Shown here one piece after another: positions 1 to 9,057 of a stretch of 64,000 nucleotides of DNA. The notes beneath the pieces were generated by a model. The model worked only from the letters and a program-made list of their open reading frames with translations. It was not told where the DNA came from and did no database searches. Position numbers and translations under genes: made by a program. The stretch is from DATFVB01 sp963714035. Its GTDB lineage: Bacteria > Acidobacteriota > Thermoanaerobaculia > UBA5066 > DATFVB01. The stretch spans positions 1,116,001 to 1,180,000 of the forward strand of contig OY970224.1 of assembly GCA_963714035.1 (NCBI GenBank), in the 5' to 3' direction. Numbering within the stretch: the stretch's first letter is position 1; every line of letters starts with the position of its first letter.

Positions 1-435
1 CTCCAGACACAGGAGGATGCGATCGAAGACGCGCTCTCGATGGAGAGGGTGTTCGCGATCCTCACCGGATCGTTCGCCGTGCTCGCCCTGCTCCTCGCCG
101 CGATCGGTCTCTACGCGGCGCTCGCCTTCTCGGTCGCGCGCCGGACGCGCGAAATCGGCGTTCGGATCGCCCTCGGCGCGACGCCCGCGCGAATCCGGCG
201 CGGAGTCGTGCGCGACGCCTTGATTCCGACCGCATTCGGCCTCGGAGCGGGCATCGCCGCATCGGTCGCGTTCACGCGCGTGCTGAAGAGCCAGCTCTTC
301 GGCCTGTCGGCGCTCGACCCCGCCGTGCTGATCGGGGCGGCGGCGGCGCTTCTCGCGACGGCCGCGCTCGCCGCGTGGCTCCCGGCGCGGCGCGCGTCCT
401 CGGTGGACCCGATGACGGCCCTGCGAACGGAGTGA
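1..435 (+). CDS. ADOP-type ABC permease, C-terminal fragment
   Basis: This is the last 144 codons of a large permease whose start lies outside the window. The reading frame is open from base 1 to the stop at 433-435. Visible are three membrane helices of an FtsX domain and the family signature REIGVRIALGA between the first and second helix, ending in the typical PARRASSVDPMTALRTE tail. The same tail and signature occur in the three complete permeases downstream, so it is the first visible member of a tandem array. FtsX/MacB permeases move or extract substrates at the inner membrane using a separate ATPase; the substrate cannot be told from this fragment. Confidence 0.9.
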   Translation, partial: LQTQEDAIEDALSMERVFAILTGSFAVLALLLAAIGLYAALAFSVARRTREIGVRIALGATPARIRRGVVRDALIPTAFGLGAGIAASVAFTRVLKSQLFGLSALDPAVLIGAAAALLATAALAAWLPARRASSVDPMTALRTE

Positions 436-446
436 CAGTGCTCGGG

Positions 447-2873
447 ATGCGCGGACTCTTCCGGGACGTCGTCGCGGCCGCCCGTTCGCTCCGCCGGGCT
501 CCCGGAGTGACGCTCCTCGCGGTCGGCATCCTCGCGGTCGGCATCGGCGCCAACACCGCGATCTTCTCCGTCGTCGACGCCGTCCTGCTGCGCCGCTTGC
601 CGTTTCCGGAAGCCGGCCGGATCGTCCGGATCTGGGCGACGGCGCCGGAGCGCGGCCTCGATCTCGCGGAAGTCTCCGACGCGAGGTTCCTCGACGTCGC
701 GTCCCGGAACGGCTCGTTCGCCGCGGTGGGAGCGTTCACGCCCGACTCGGTGACGCTGACCGGCCCGGGAGCCGAGCCCGTCCGGATCGAGGCCGCGCGC
801 GTGTCGCCCGGAGTTCTCGATGCCCTCGGCGTTCGGCCGGCGCTCGGCCGGAATTTCCTTCCCGCCGAGGACCAGCCGGGCGGAGCGGAGGCGGTCCTCC
901 TGGGCGCGCGCCTCTGGCGCCGACGTTTCGACGCGGATCCGCGGGTCGTCGGTCGATCCCTCGACCTGGACGGCACCCCCCGCACCGTCGTCGGCGTCCT
1001 GCCCGAAGGGCTCGGCTTTCCCGACGACGCGACGGAGCTCTGGATCCCGCGGGTCGACGCGCCGAGCTTCCTGAACCGCGGCAACGTCGAGAGGGGATCG
1101 ACCTACCTGAGCCTCGTCGCCCGTTTGAAGCCGGGGACGACCGACGCGGGGGTCAAGGCCGATCTCGACCGCCTCGCCGGCAGCCAGCCGCGCGCGGGCT
1201 ATCTGGACGAGGGGCTGCGCTACCGTTTTCTCCCTCTCGCCGAGGCGGCGACCCGCGACGCCCGTCCTTTGCTCCTCCTCCTGCTGGGCGCCGTCGCTCT
1301 CGTCCTCCTCATCGCGTGCGCCAACGTGACCAACCTCCTTCTCGTCCGGGCGATCGAGCGGCGCCGGGAGGTGGCTGTGCGGAAGGCGCTCGGGGCGAGC
1401 CGCGCCCGGCTCGTGCGCCAGTTCCTCGTGGAAGGCGCGCTCCTCTCGAGCCTCGCCGCCCTCCTCGGCCTCGTCCTCGCCCGCGCCGCGCTTCCACCGC
1501 TCGCCGCGCTCGCCGCGCGCCAGAAGCTCCCCCGCGCGGAAGCGATCGGCCTCGATCTCCGCGTCCTCGCGTTCACTTGCGCCGCGGCGCTGGCGACCGG
1601 CATCGTGTTCGGGCTCGTTCCCGCTTTCGAGGGCGCGCGCACCGACATCCGCGCCGCGCTCGCGGAAACCTCGCGGACCTCCCGGGGAACCGTCCGGAGG
1701 CGGCGCGGAAGAGGCTTTCTCGTCGTCGCGGAAGTCGCGCTCGCCGTCGTCCTGCTGACGGGCGCCGGGCTGCTTCTTCGCACGATCTTTCGCCTCGAGG
1801 CGGTCGATCCCGGCTTCCGCCGCGACCACGTGGTCGTCGCTTCGGTCGATCTGCCGCCGTCGCGATACGGGCGCCCGGAGGAGATCCGGGCGTTCTTCGA
1901 GCGGCTTCGGCAGAGCTTCGCCTCGCTCCCCGGCGTCGACGCCGTCGGCGCCGCGCAGGCTCTTCCGCTGTCGGCGGATCGTCCCCAGACGCTCGTCGCG
2001 GCCGAGGGCGGACCGCTCCCTCCCCTTTCGGAGCGACCCATCGTGTCGCTGGACACCGTGGCGTTCGACTACTTCCGCGCCCTCGGAATCCCCCGGGTCG
2101 CGGGGCGCACGTTCGGCGACGGCGACGATGCCGCCGCGCCGCTCCGGATCGTCGTGAACCGGAGCTTCGCGCGGCGGTTCTTCCCCGGCCGGGACGCGTT
2201 CGGGCGCCACGTCTTCGTCGGCCGCTCCCCGACCCCGGTCGAGATCATCGGCGTCGTCGGAGACGTCCGGAGCGACGGTCTCGACGCGGCGCCCCGGGAA
2301 TCGTTCTACCTCTCGGCGCGCCAGCACACGGTCCCGTCGCTGCGGTTCGTTCTGCGAAGCGCCGTCCCCCCCTCCGTTCTCGGCCCGCTCGTCCGGGCGC
2401 GTCTCCGCGAGCTCGACCCGGACCAGCCCGTCGCCGATCTCCGATCGATGGACGACATCGTCGCGGATTCGATCGGGCCGAGGCGCCGGATCGGACTCCT
2501 TCTCGGCGCCTTCGCCGGGCTCGCTCTCGGCCTCGCGGCGATCGGGCTCTTCGCGGTGATGGCGTGCTCGGTGCGCCAGCGCTCGGCGGAGATCGGCATC
2601 CGGATCGCCCTGGGGGCGGAGCCCGGACGGATTCTCGCGGCGACCGTCGGGGAAGGCGTTCGGCTCGCGGCGATCGGCCTCGCGGCCGGGCTCGCCGCGG
2701 CAGCCGCGCTGAGCCGCTCGATCGCGAGCCTTCTCTTCCAGACGCGGCCGGTGGATCCCGCCACGGTCGCCGCGATTTCCGTTTTCCTGCTCGTCGTCGC
2801 GGCGGCGGCGAGCTGGATCCCCGCGCGTCGCGCCGCGCGTACCGACCCGATCCGGGTGCTGAGGGAGGAATGA
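447..2873 (+). CDS. ADOP-family FtsX/MacB-like permease (808 aa)
   Basis: The N-terminus has an ADOP-type lead-in (RSLRRAPGVTLLAVG) followed by GIGANTAIFSVVD, a large periplasmic MacB-type core, a first FtsX domain around residues 270-400, a linker helix, a second periplasmic core, and a second FtsX domain with AEIGIRIALGA near residue 710. This double FtsX arrangement of about 800 residues is characteristic of ADOP permeases. The ATG at 447 starts the conserved N-terminus; GTG codons at 432 and 438 are in frame but give an unsupported extension. The stop overlaps the start of the next permease, whose Shine-Dalgarno sequence lies in the last codons. Substrate unknown; a role in export or efflux with the ATPase at 8193 is an inference from family and context. 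Confidence 0.9.
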   Translation: MRGLFRDVVAAARSLRRAPGVTLLAVGILAVGIGANTAIFSVVDAVLLRRLPFPEAGRIVRIWATAPERGLDLAEVSDARFLDVASRNGSFAAVGAFTPDSVTLTGPGAEPVRIEAARVSPGVLDALGVRPALGRNFLPAEDQPGGAEAVLLGARLWRRRFDADPRVVGRSLDLDGTPRTVVGVLPEGLGFPDDATELWIPRVDAPSFLNRGNVERGSTYLSLVARLKPGTTDAGVKADLDRLAGSQPRAGYLDEGLRYRFLPLAEAATRDARPLLLLLLGAVALVLLIACANVTNLLLVRAIERRREVAVRKALGASRARLVRQFLVEGALLSSLAALLGLVLARAALPPLAALAARQKLPRAEAIGLDLRVLAFTCAAALATGIVFGLVPAFEGARTDIRAALAETSRTSRGTVRRRRGRGFLVVAEVALAVVLLTGAGLLLRTIFRLEAVDPGFRRDHVVVASVDLPPSRYGRPEEIRAFFERLRQSFASLPGVDAVGAAQALPLSADRPQTLVAAEGGPLPPLSERPIVSLDTVAFDYFRALGIPRVAGRTFGDGDDAAAPLRIVVNRSFARRFFPGRDAFGRHVFVGRSPTPVEIIGVVGDVRSDGLDAAPRESFYLSARQHTVPSLRFVLRSAVPPSVLGPLVRARLRELDPDQPVADLRSMDDIVADSIGPRRRIGLLLGAFAGLALGLAAIGLFAVMACSVRQRSAEIGIRIALGAEPGRILAATVGEGVRLAAIGLAAGLAAAAALSRSIASLLFQTRPVDPATVAAISVFLLVVAAAASWIPARRAARTDPIRVLREE

Positions 2874-5368
2874 TGTCTTCGACCGTCCAGGATTTCCGTC
2901 ATGCCGCGCGACTCCTCCGCCGGAGTCCCGGTTTCGCCGCGGTTTCGATCGCCGTGCTCGCGCTCGGAATCGGAGGGAACGCCGCGATCTTCACCCTGGT
3001 GAACCGGGTGATGCTCCGTCCGCTGCCGTATCCGCAGCCGGAGCGCCTCATGGCGCTGTCTCTCACGGCGACCGGGCGCGGAATGAAGAACCTCGCCGCC
3101 GGCGACGAGCTCCCCTGGTCGTTCCCGAAATATCGGACGTTTCGCGCGATCGACCGCGACTTCGAGCGCGCCGCCGCGTTCGGCGATGACGCCGTCAATC
3201 TTTCCGGCGCCGGCGAGCCGGAACGCGTCCGGATCGAATACGCGAGCGGCGATTATTTTCCGATGCTCGGGATCCGTTCGGAGGCCGGCCGGCTCCTGTC
3301 GCCGGTGGACGACGCGCCCGGATCCGGTCCCGCCATCGTCCTCGGCGACGGCCTCGCGCGCCGCCGGTTCGGCTACCCGGCCGCGGCCGTCGGACGGATC
3401 GTCTCGCTCAACGGGATCCCGATGACCGTCGCCGGAGTCGGGCCGCCCGAATTCACGGGACTGACCGGCACGGCGGCGCTCTGGGTCCCGCTCTCGTTCG
3501 CCCCGCGCCTCATGTACGACTCGGCCCTCTCCGAGGCCGGGAATCACTGGCTCCAGGTCGTCGGAAGGCGGCGCACCGGCGTGACCGAGGCGGCGGCCCG
3601 CGCCGGTGTCGCGGCCGCCGGACGGCGGATCGCCGAGGCCTACCCGGTTCCCGCGCAGTTCGACGACGGCAGCGTCTGGGGCGCGAGGGCGGCTTCGCTC
3701 TCGGAAGCCCGGAAGGATCCGTGGGTGAGGCGGGCGCTGACGGTCCTGCTCGCGGCGATCGGCGCGGTCCTTCTCCTCGCCTGCGGAAACCTTGCCGCTC
3801 TCCTGCTGGCTCGCGGCGCCGCCCGCCGCCACGAAATCGCCGTCCGGCTCTCGCTGGGAGCCACGCCGGGACGCATCCGGCGGCAGCTCCTCGCGGAGAG
3901 CATGCTGATCGCCGCCGCGGGAGGCGCGGCCGGGATCGAGATCGCCGTCTGGGGAGCGAAGGCGATCGTCGCGTTCGCCCCCTCGCGGCCCGGCTCGACC
4001 GGGCTCTCCGCCGGAGAGCTCGTCGATCTGTCCCGGGCCGTCGTCGACTTCCGGGTCGTCCTCTTCACGGCGCTGCTGGCGGCCGCGACCGGCGTCCTCT
4101 TCGGCCTCGTCCCGGCGTGGAAGGCTTCCCGCGGAGCGCCGGCGGAATCGCTTCGCGACTCCTCGGCGCGGGGATCGAGGCGCTTCGGCATGGGACGATC
4201 GGCGGTCGTCGCCGCGGAGATCGGCCTCGCGCTGACGCTCGTTCTCTCCGCGGGGCTCCTCGCGCGAAGCTTCGGGGAGATGTCGCGGGTTCCCCTCGGA
4301 TTCGATCCGTCGCGCGTCATCGCGTTCTCGGTCAATCCGCCCGAGGCGGCCGTCCCCGAGACGCGGGTCGCGGCGTTCCATGCCGGGCTCCTCGACCGGA
4401 TCGGGGCGATTCCCGGCGTTCGCTCGGCGGGGCTCGACCTCTGCGCGCCGCTCTCGGGAAGCTGCAACCGGACCGGCATCCGGGAGCTCGACGGGGTCCG
4501 GCACACGCCGGGAACGCTCCCCCCGATCGGCGTTCATTTCGTGAGCACGGAATACTTCTCGACCCTTTCGATCCCGATCCGTTCGGGACGGACGTTCACC
4601 GCGGCGGACCGCCCGGGCGCCCCGCGCGTCGTCGTCGTCAACGAGACCGCCGCCCGCCGGCTGTGGCCGGACGGCCGCGCGGTGGGCCGCCGGATCGGCC
4701 TCGGGCAGGGCGGCTTAAAGGACGGCGAGCAGGCGGAAGTCGTCGGCGTCGTGGCGGACGTTCGCTACGCGGGAATCGATGCGCCGGCGACGCTCGACGC
4801 CTACATGCCCGATCGGCAGTACGGTTTCGGATTCACGACGCTCTTCGTGCGATCTTCCGGAGATCCTCGCGCGGCGATCCCGGCGCTCCGGGCGGCCGTA
4901 CGCTCCGTCGATCCCACCCTCCCCATCGACGACGTCCGGACGCTTTCCGCCCGCGTCGACGACGCCCTCTCTTCCGCGCGATTCGCGGCCGCGCTCCTCG
5001 GCGGTTTCGCGCTCTTCGCGATGGCGCTCGCCGCGCTCGGAATCTACGGGCTGCTGGCCCAGGCCGCCTCCGAGCGGTCGCGTGAAATCGGAATCCGGAT
5101 CGCGCTCGGAGCGACGCGGCGCGCCGTGCTTTCGATGATGCTCCGCTGGTCCGCGGCGATCACGGCCGCGGGGATCGCCGGAGGCGCCGTCCTCTTCGCC
5201 CTGGTCTCCCGGTCGCTCGCCGCCCTCCTGTTCGGGGTCCGCGCGGGCGACCCCGGCGTCGCCGCCGCCGTCGGCGGATTCGTCGCGGTCGTCGCGATCG
5301 GCGCGAGCCTCCTTCCCGCCGCGAGGGCGGCGAGAACCGACCCCATCCGGGCTCTGAGGGAGGAATGA
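2873..5368 (+). CDS. ADOP-family FtsX/MacB-like permease (831 aa)
   Basis: Second complete permease of the array. It has the same order of parts: N-terminal helix with GIGGNAAIFTLVN, periplasmic core, FtsX domain with HEIAVRLSLGA, second core, and a C-terminal FtsX domain with REIGIRIALGA. Two ATG codons stand back to back at 2870 and 2873. The upstream purine stretch GAGGGAGGA touches the first, so 2873 is the better-spaced start; either way it overlaps the previous stop. Tandem ADOP copies commonly diverge in the periplasmic cores, and that is where this copy differs most by eye from its neighbours. Function within the array is not known. Confidence 0.9.
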   Translation: MSSTVQDFRHAARLLRRSPGFAAVSIAVLALGIGGNAAIFTLVNRVMLRPLPYPQPERLMALSLTATGRGMKNLAAGDELPWSFPKYRTFRAIDRDFERAAAFGDDAVNLSGAGEPERVRIEYASGDYFPMLGIRSEAGRLLSPVDDAPGSGPAIVLGDGLARRRFGYPAAAVGRIVSLNGIPMTVAGVGPPEFTGLTGTAALWVPLSFAPRLMYDSALSEAGNHWLQVVGRRRTGVTEAAARAGVAAAGRRIAEAYPVPAQFDDGSVWGARAASLSEARKDPWVRRALTVLLAAIGAVLLLACGNLAALLLARGAARRHEIAVRLSLGATPGRIRRQLLAESMLIAAAGGAAGIEIAVWGAKAIVAFAPSRPGSTGLSAGELVDLSRAVVDFRVVLFTALLAAATGVLFGLVPAWKASRGAPAESLRDSSARGSRRFGMGRSAVVAAEIGLALTLVLSAGLLARSFGEMSRVPLGFDPSRVIAFSVNPPEAAVPETRVAAFHAGLLDRIGAIPGVRSAGLDLCAPLSGSCNRTGIRELDGVRHTPGTLPPIGVHFVSTEYFSTLSIPIRSGRTFTAADRPGAPRVVVVNETAARRLWPDGRAVGRRIGLGQGGLKDGEQAEVVGVVADVRYAGIDAPATLDAYMPDRQYGFGFTTLFVRSSGDPRAAIPALRAAVRSVDPTLPIDDVRTLSARVDDALSSARFAAALLGGFALFAMALAALGIYGLLAQAASERSREIGIRIALGATRRAVLSMMLRWSAAITAAGIAGGAVLFALVSRSLAALLFGVRAGDPGVAAAVGGFVAVVAIGASLLPAARAARTDPIRALREE

Positions 5369-5434
5369 CGGCGGACGGCGTGACGTTCCGGCGGGACCCG
5401 CGTATCCGGAATGGCCGGACTCGACGTCCGGTCC

Positions 5435-5708
5435 AGCAGGTTGCTGAAGAACCCCGCGGATCGCGCGCCAGTGGCTTGTGAACGAGATCAAGGCGCGAGG
5501 AGAGGACAGATGCCAGAGCGATCGGACTCGATGAGCAACGCCGAGATCGTTCACCATGTACCGGCGCCCCAGCGGTTCGGGCGGCGCCGGGCCGTCTGCT
5601 TCGTTGCCGCTCCTCGACGATACTCCGGCATCGCCTGCGTCGCGGACGCCTTGCATCCGGCTCGGCGGCGCTCCGAACGCGACCCGTGCGGTTTTTCAGC
5701 AGCCCGCC
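5435..5708. mobile_element. MITE-like element between two permease genes
   Basis: The 350 bases between the permeases at 2873-5368 and 5719-8160 hold no gene. They contain a roughly 274-bp segment bounded by imperfect inverted repeats: 5435-5454 (core GGTTGCTGAAGAACC) and 5689-5708 (core GGTTTTTCAGCAGCC), 15 of 20 positions complementary. The interior aligns by eye, over most of its length, with the interiors of the 276-bp elements at 24558 and 53147 (shared blocks include CGCCGAGATCGTT, GGTTCGGGCGGCGC and GCGGCGCTCCGAACGC), although those have different terminal repeats. No transposase is encoded. The right end lies 10 bases before the next permease start and just before its AGGAGG ribosome site. 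Confidence 0.65.
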
Positions 5709-5718
5709 AGGAGGCCCG

Positions 5719-8160
5719 ATGAACGCCATTGCCCTCGACGTCCGCTTCGCTCTCCGGCTCCTGCGCCGAAGCCCTGGCTTCGCGCTCGGCGTCGTTTCCG
5801 TTCTCGGTCTCGGAATCGCCGCCGCGACCGCGCTTTTCTCGATCGTCGATGCCGCGATCCTGCGGCCGCTCCCCTTTCCCGATCCCGGCCGCATCGTCGC
5901 CGTCGTCTCGGAAGATCGGGTCCACCATTCCCGCGCGGCCTCGTCGCCCCCCGATCTCGTCGATTTCCGGGCCTCCGTCCCGGCGCTTTCCGAAGTCGCG
6001 GCGACGACGCCCTGGAGCCCCGCCGCAACCGGTGCGGGAGAGCCGGAGCGTCTGCGGGGTCTCCTGGTCTCGGCGAACTTCTTCTCGCTGCTCGGCGTCC
6101 GCATGGCGCGCGGACGCGCGTTCGATCCCGCCGAGGAGACGCCGGGGCGCGACCGCGTCGTCGTGATCGGCGACGCGCTCTGGCGCCGGAGGTTTGGCGC
6201 CGATCCCCGTCTCGTCGGCCGCGCGATCCTCTTGAACGGCGACCCCTACACCGTCGTCGGAATCGCTCCCGCCCGGTTCCGATGGGGACGGGCGTACGGC
6301 CGCAACGGCGTCTCCGACCTCTGGGCCCCTTTCGCCCTCACGCCGGAGCGCGTCGCCGCGGGCGAGCGCGGAGACGAGTATCTCGACCTGATCGGCAGGC
6401 TCCGCCCCGGCGTCTCCTTCGCCGAAGCCCAGGGGCAGGTGGACGCCCTCGTTCGCCGGTTCCAGCGCGACTACCCCGCCCAGTTTCCTCCGGGAAGCCC
6501 GATCCGCACGGCGATCGTCCCCCTGCAGGGCGACCTCGTCGGCGACACGCGGACGCCTCTCTGGATCCTGTTCGGGGCGGTCGGGTTCCTTCTCCTGATC
6601 GCCTGCACGAATGTCGCGGGCCTGCTCCTCGCGCGAGCCGCGAAGCGGCGGGCCGAGATGGCGATTCGAGTCTCGCTCGGCGCCTCGAGGAGCCGGCTCT
6701 TCTCCCAGCTCCTCGCCGAGAGCGCCGTCGTCACGTTCCTGTCCGCCGCCGTGGGGGCCGTCGGCGGATGGGCCCTCCTCCGGCTCGCGGGAAGCCGCCT
6801 CCCGGCGGATTTTCCGGGCGTGTCGGCGCTCGCCGTCGACCTTCGGGTCCTGGCGTTCGTCCTCGCGCTGGGCGCCGTGACGGCGATCGCGTTCGGCCTC
6901 GTGCCGCTCGTCGGCTCGTCCGTGTTCGACGTCCGCCGGCGCATCGACGAGGGTCGAACCGCCGGCGGGCGCGGGGAAGGACGGCTGCGCCGCGTTCTCG
7001 TCGCCGGCCAGCTCGGCCTCGCGGCGCTGCTCCTCGTCGGCGCCGCCCTTCTCGCGCTGAGCCTCGTCCGGATCCTGCGCGTCGATCCGGGATTCGACGC
7101 GCAGAACGTGATCACCGGCGAGCTGTCGCTTCCCCGGAGCCGCTATTCCGACCCCTTGCGGCGCGAAGCCTTCCGAAGAGCCGTGCTCGATCGTCTCGAG
7201 GCGGCGCCGGGCGTGATCGGGGCCGCCGCCGTCTCGGTCCTTCCCATGAGCGGCAACGCCAACAGCAGCTCCTTCGACGTCGAAGGGAGACCGGACCTCT
7301 CCGGGAACCGGGCGGCCCACGGGGAGAGCTGGGCGGCCACGCCCGGATATTTCCCGACGATGCGGATCCCGCTCCGGCGCGGCCGTTTGTTCGCCGATTC
7401 CGACGGCCCGTCTTCGCTTCCGGTCGCGATCGTCGACGAGTCGCTGGCTCGCGCGTATTTCGGCGAGGCGGATCCGATCGGCCGCCGGATCGACTTCGAG
7501 GGGGACGCCAACGGCCGGAAGTGGCGGGTCGTCGTCGGCGTCGTCCGGACCGTCCGGGCGCGTTCGCTCGGCGACGCGCCGCGCCCGTCGTTCTACGTCC
7601 CTTTCTCGCAGTCCCACGAACGGGTGATGACGTTCGTCGCGCGGGTCCGGGGCAACGCCGCCGCGACCGCGTCGGCCCTTCGCGCCGCGGTCGCCGCCGC
7701 CGATCCCGACCAGCCCCTCGGCACGGTCGCTCCGCTCGAGGATCTCGCCTCGGAGTCCGTCTCCCAGCGACGCGTCGCGGCGGCGGCGATCGCCGCCTTC
7801 GCGGCCGCCGCGCTTCTCCTCGCGGTCGTCGGACTGTACGGGGTCCTCGCGTACTCGGTGGCTCGCCGCAAACGGGAGATCGGGATCCGCATGGCGCTCG
7901 GCGCCGTTCCCTCCGCGATCGCCGCTCTCGTTCTGCGGGAGAGCGGCCGGGTGATCTCGGCCGGTCTCGCGGGCGGGCTGGCCGCCGCGTTTCTCGCGAC
8001 GCGATTCCTGACGAGCCTCCTCTTCGGCGTGACGCCGCTCGATCCGCTCGCGTTCGGCGCCGTGGCGGCGATCCTCGCGGGGGCCGGCCTTCTCGCGAGC
8101 TTCCTGCCGGCCCGTCGGGCGGCCCGCATCGCTCCGATGGAGGCGCTGCGCGCGGAATAG
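5719..8160 (+). CDS. ADOP-family FtsX/MacB-like permease (813 aa)
   Basis: Third complete permease, with the ADOP layout: N-terminal helix with GIAAATALFSIVD, periplasmic MacB-type core, FtsX domain with AEMAIRVSLGA, second core, and C-terminal FtsX domain with REIGIRMALGA. The ATG at 5719 is preceded by AGGAGG at 5709-5714 with good spacing, which decides against an upstream in-frame ATG at 5686 that lies inside the repeat element. It is separated from the other permeases by the MITE-like element and is the one nearest to the ATPase gene 32 bases downstream, so these two probably act together. Substrate unknown. Confidence 0.9.
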   Translation: MNAIALDVRFALRLLRRSPGFALGVVSVLGLGIAAATALFSIVDAAILRPLPFPDPGRIVAVVSEDRVHHSRAASSPPDLVDFRASVPALSEVAATTPWSPAATGAGEPERLRGLLVSANFFSLLGVRMARGRAFDPAEETPGRDRVVVIGDALWRRRFGADPRLVGRAILLNGDPYTVVGIAPARFRWGRAYGRNGVSDLWAPFALTPERVAAGERGDEYLDLIGRLRPGVSFAEAQGQVDALVRRFQRDYPAQFPPGSPIRTAIVPLQGDLVGDTRTPLWILFGAVGFLLLIACTNVAGLLLARAAKRRAEMAIRVSLGASRSRLFSQLLAESAVVTFLSAAVGAVGGWALLRLAGSRLPADFPGVSALAVDLRVLAFVLALGAVTAIAFGLVPLVGSSVFDVRRRIDEGRTAGGRGEGRLRRVLVAGQLGLAALLLVGAALLALSLVRILRVDPGFDAQNVITGELSLPRSRYSDPLRREAFRRAVLDRLEAAPGVIGAAAVSVLPMSGNANSSSFDVEGRPDLSGNRAAHGESWAATPGYFPTMRIPLRRGRLFADSDGPSSLPVAIVDESLARAYFGEADPIGRRIDFEGDANGRKWRVVVGVVRTVRARSLGDAPRPSFYVPFSQSHERVMTFVARVRGNAAATASALRAAVAAADPDQPLGTVAPLEDLASESVSQRRVAAAAIAAFAAAALLLAVVGLYGVLAYSVARRKREIGIRMALGAVPSAIAALVLRESGRVISAGLAGGLAAAFLATRFLTSLLFGVTPLDPLAFGAVAAILAGAGLLASFLPARRAARIAPMEALRAE

Positions 8161-8192
8161 ACTGACTGTCTCGAATCCGTGAAAGGAAAACG

Positions 8193-8855
<663 letters not shown>

Positions 8856-8857
8856 GA

Positions 8858-8986
8858 GAGGCGCGGACCATACGCGCCGTTATACGAACGGAAAGGGCCG
8901 GCCCGCGACCTCAACGTACGCTCCCGGTACGCCTCGGCCTCGGGCCGAACCTTTCCGCTCCTCTTCCGGCACGTCTGGCCGCGCCC
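8858..8986. repeat. Palindromic interspersed element, type A
   Basis: A noncoding palindromic unit of about 129 bp. Left end GAGGCGCGGACCATACGCGCC followed by GTTATACG; right end GGCACGTCTGGCCGCGCC. The inner arms GGAAAGGGCCGGCCCG and CGGGCCGAACCTTTCC pair, around a centre ACGTACGCTCCCGGTACGCCT. The same ends and centre recur at 59213 and 59387, with different but still complementary inner arms. It lies between the ATPase gene and the promoter of the response regulator. Confidence 0.7.
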
Positions 8987-9043
8987 TGCCGCCGCGAATC
9001 CTGCGCGCCGCGGCAAACGTCGCCGGCCTCGTTTCCCCGCTGC

Positions 9044-9049
9044 TAAGCT
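9044..9049 (+). promoter_or_regulatory. Putative -10 box for a leaderless regulator mRNA
   Basis: TAAGCT ends 8 bases before the ATG at 9058, with no Shine-Dalgarno sequence between. No convincing -35 is seen. The spacing implies transcription starting at or next to the start codon, as at several other genes here. Confidence 0.4.
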
Positions 9050-9057
9050 AACGCCCG

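Noticed and set aside
111..2327. Long minus-strand open frames opposite the permeases (and similar ones across the window)
   Set aside because: They are Arg/Asp/Glu-rich shadows produced by high GC in third codon positions, have no recognisable domains, and oppose well-supported genes.
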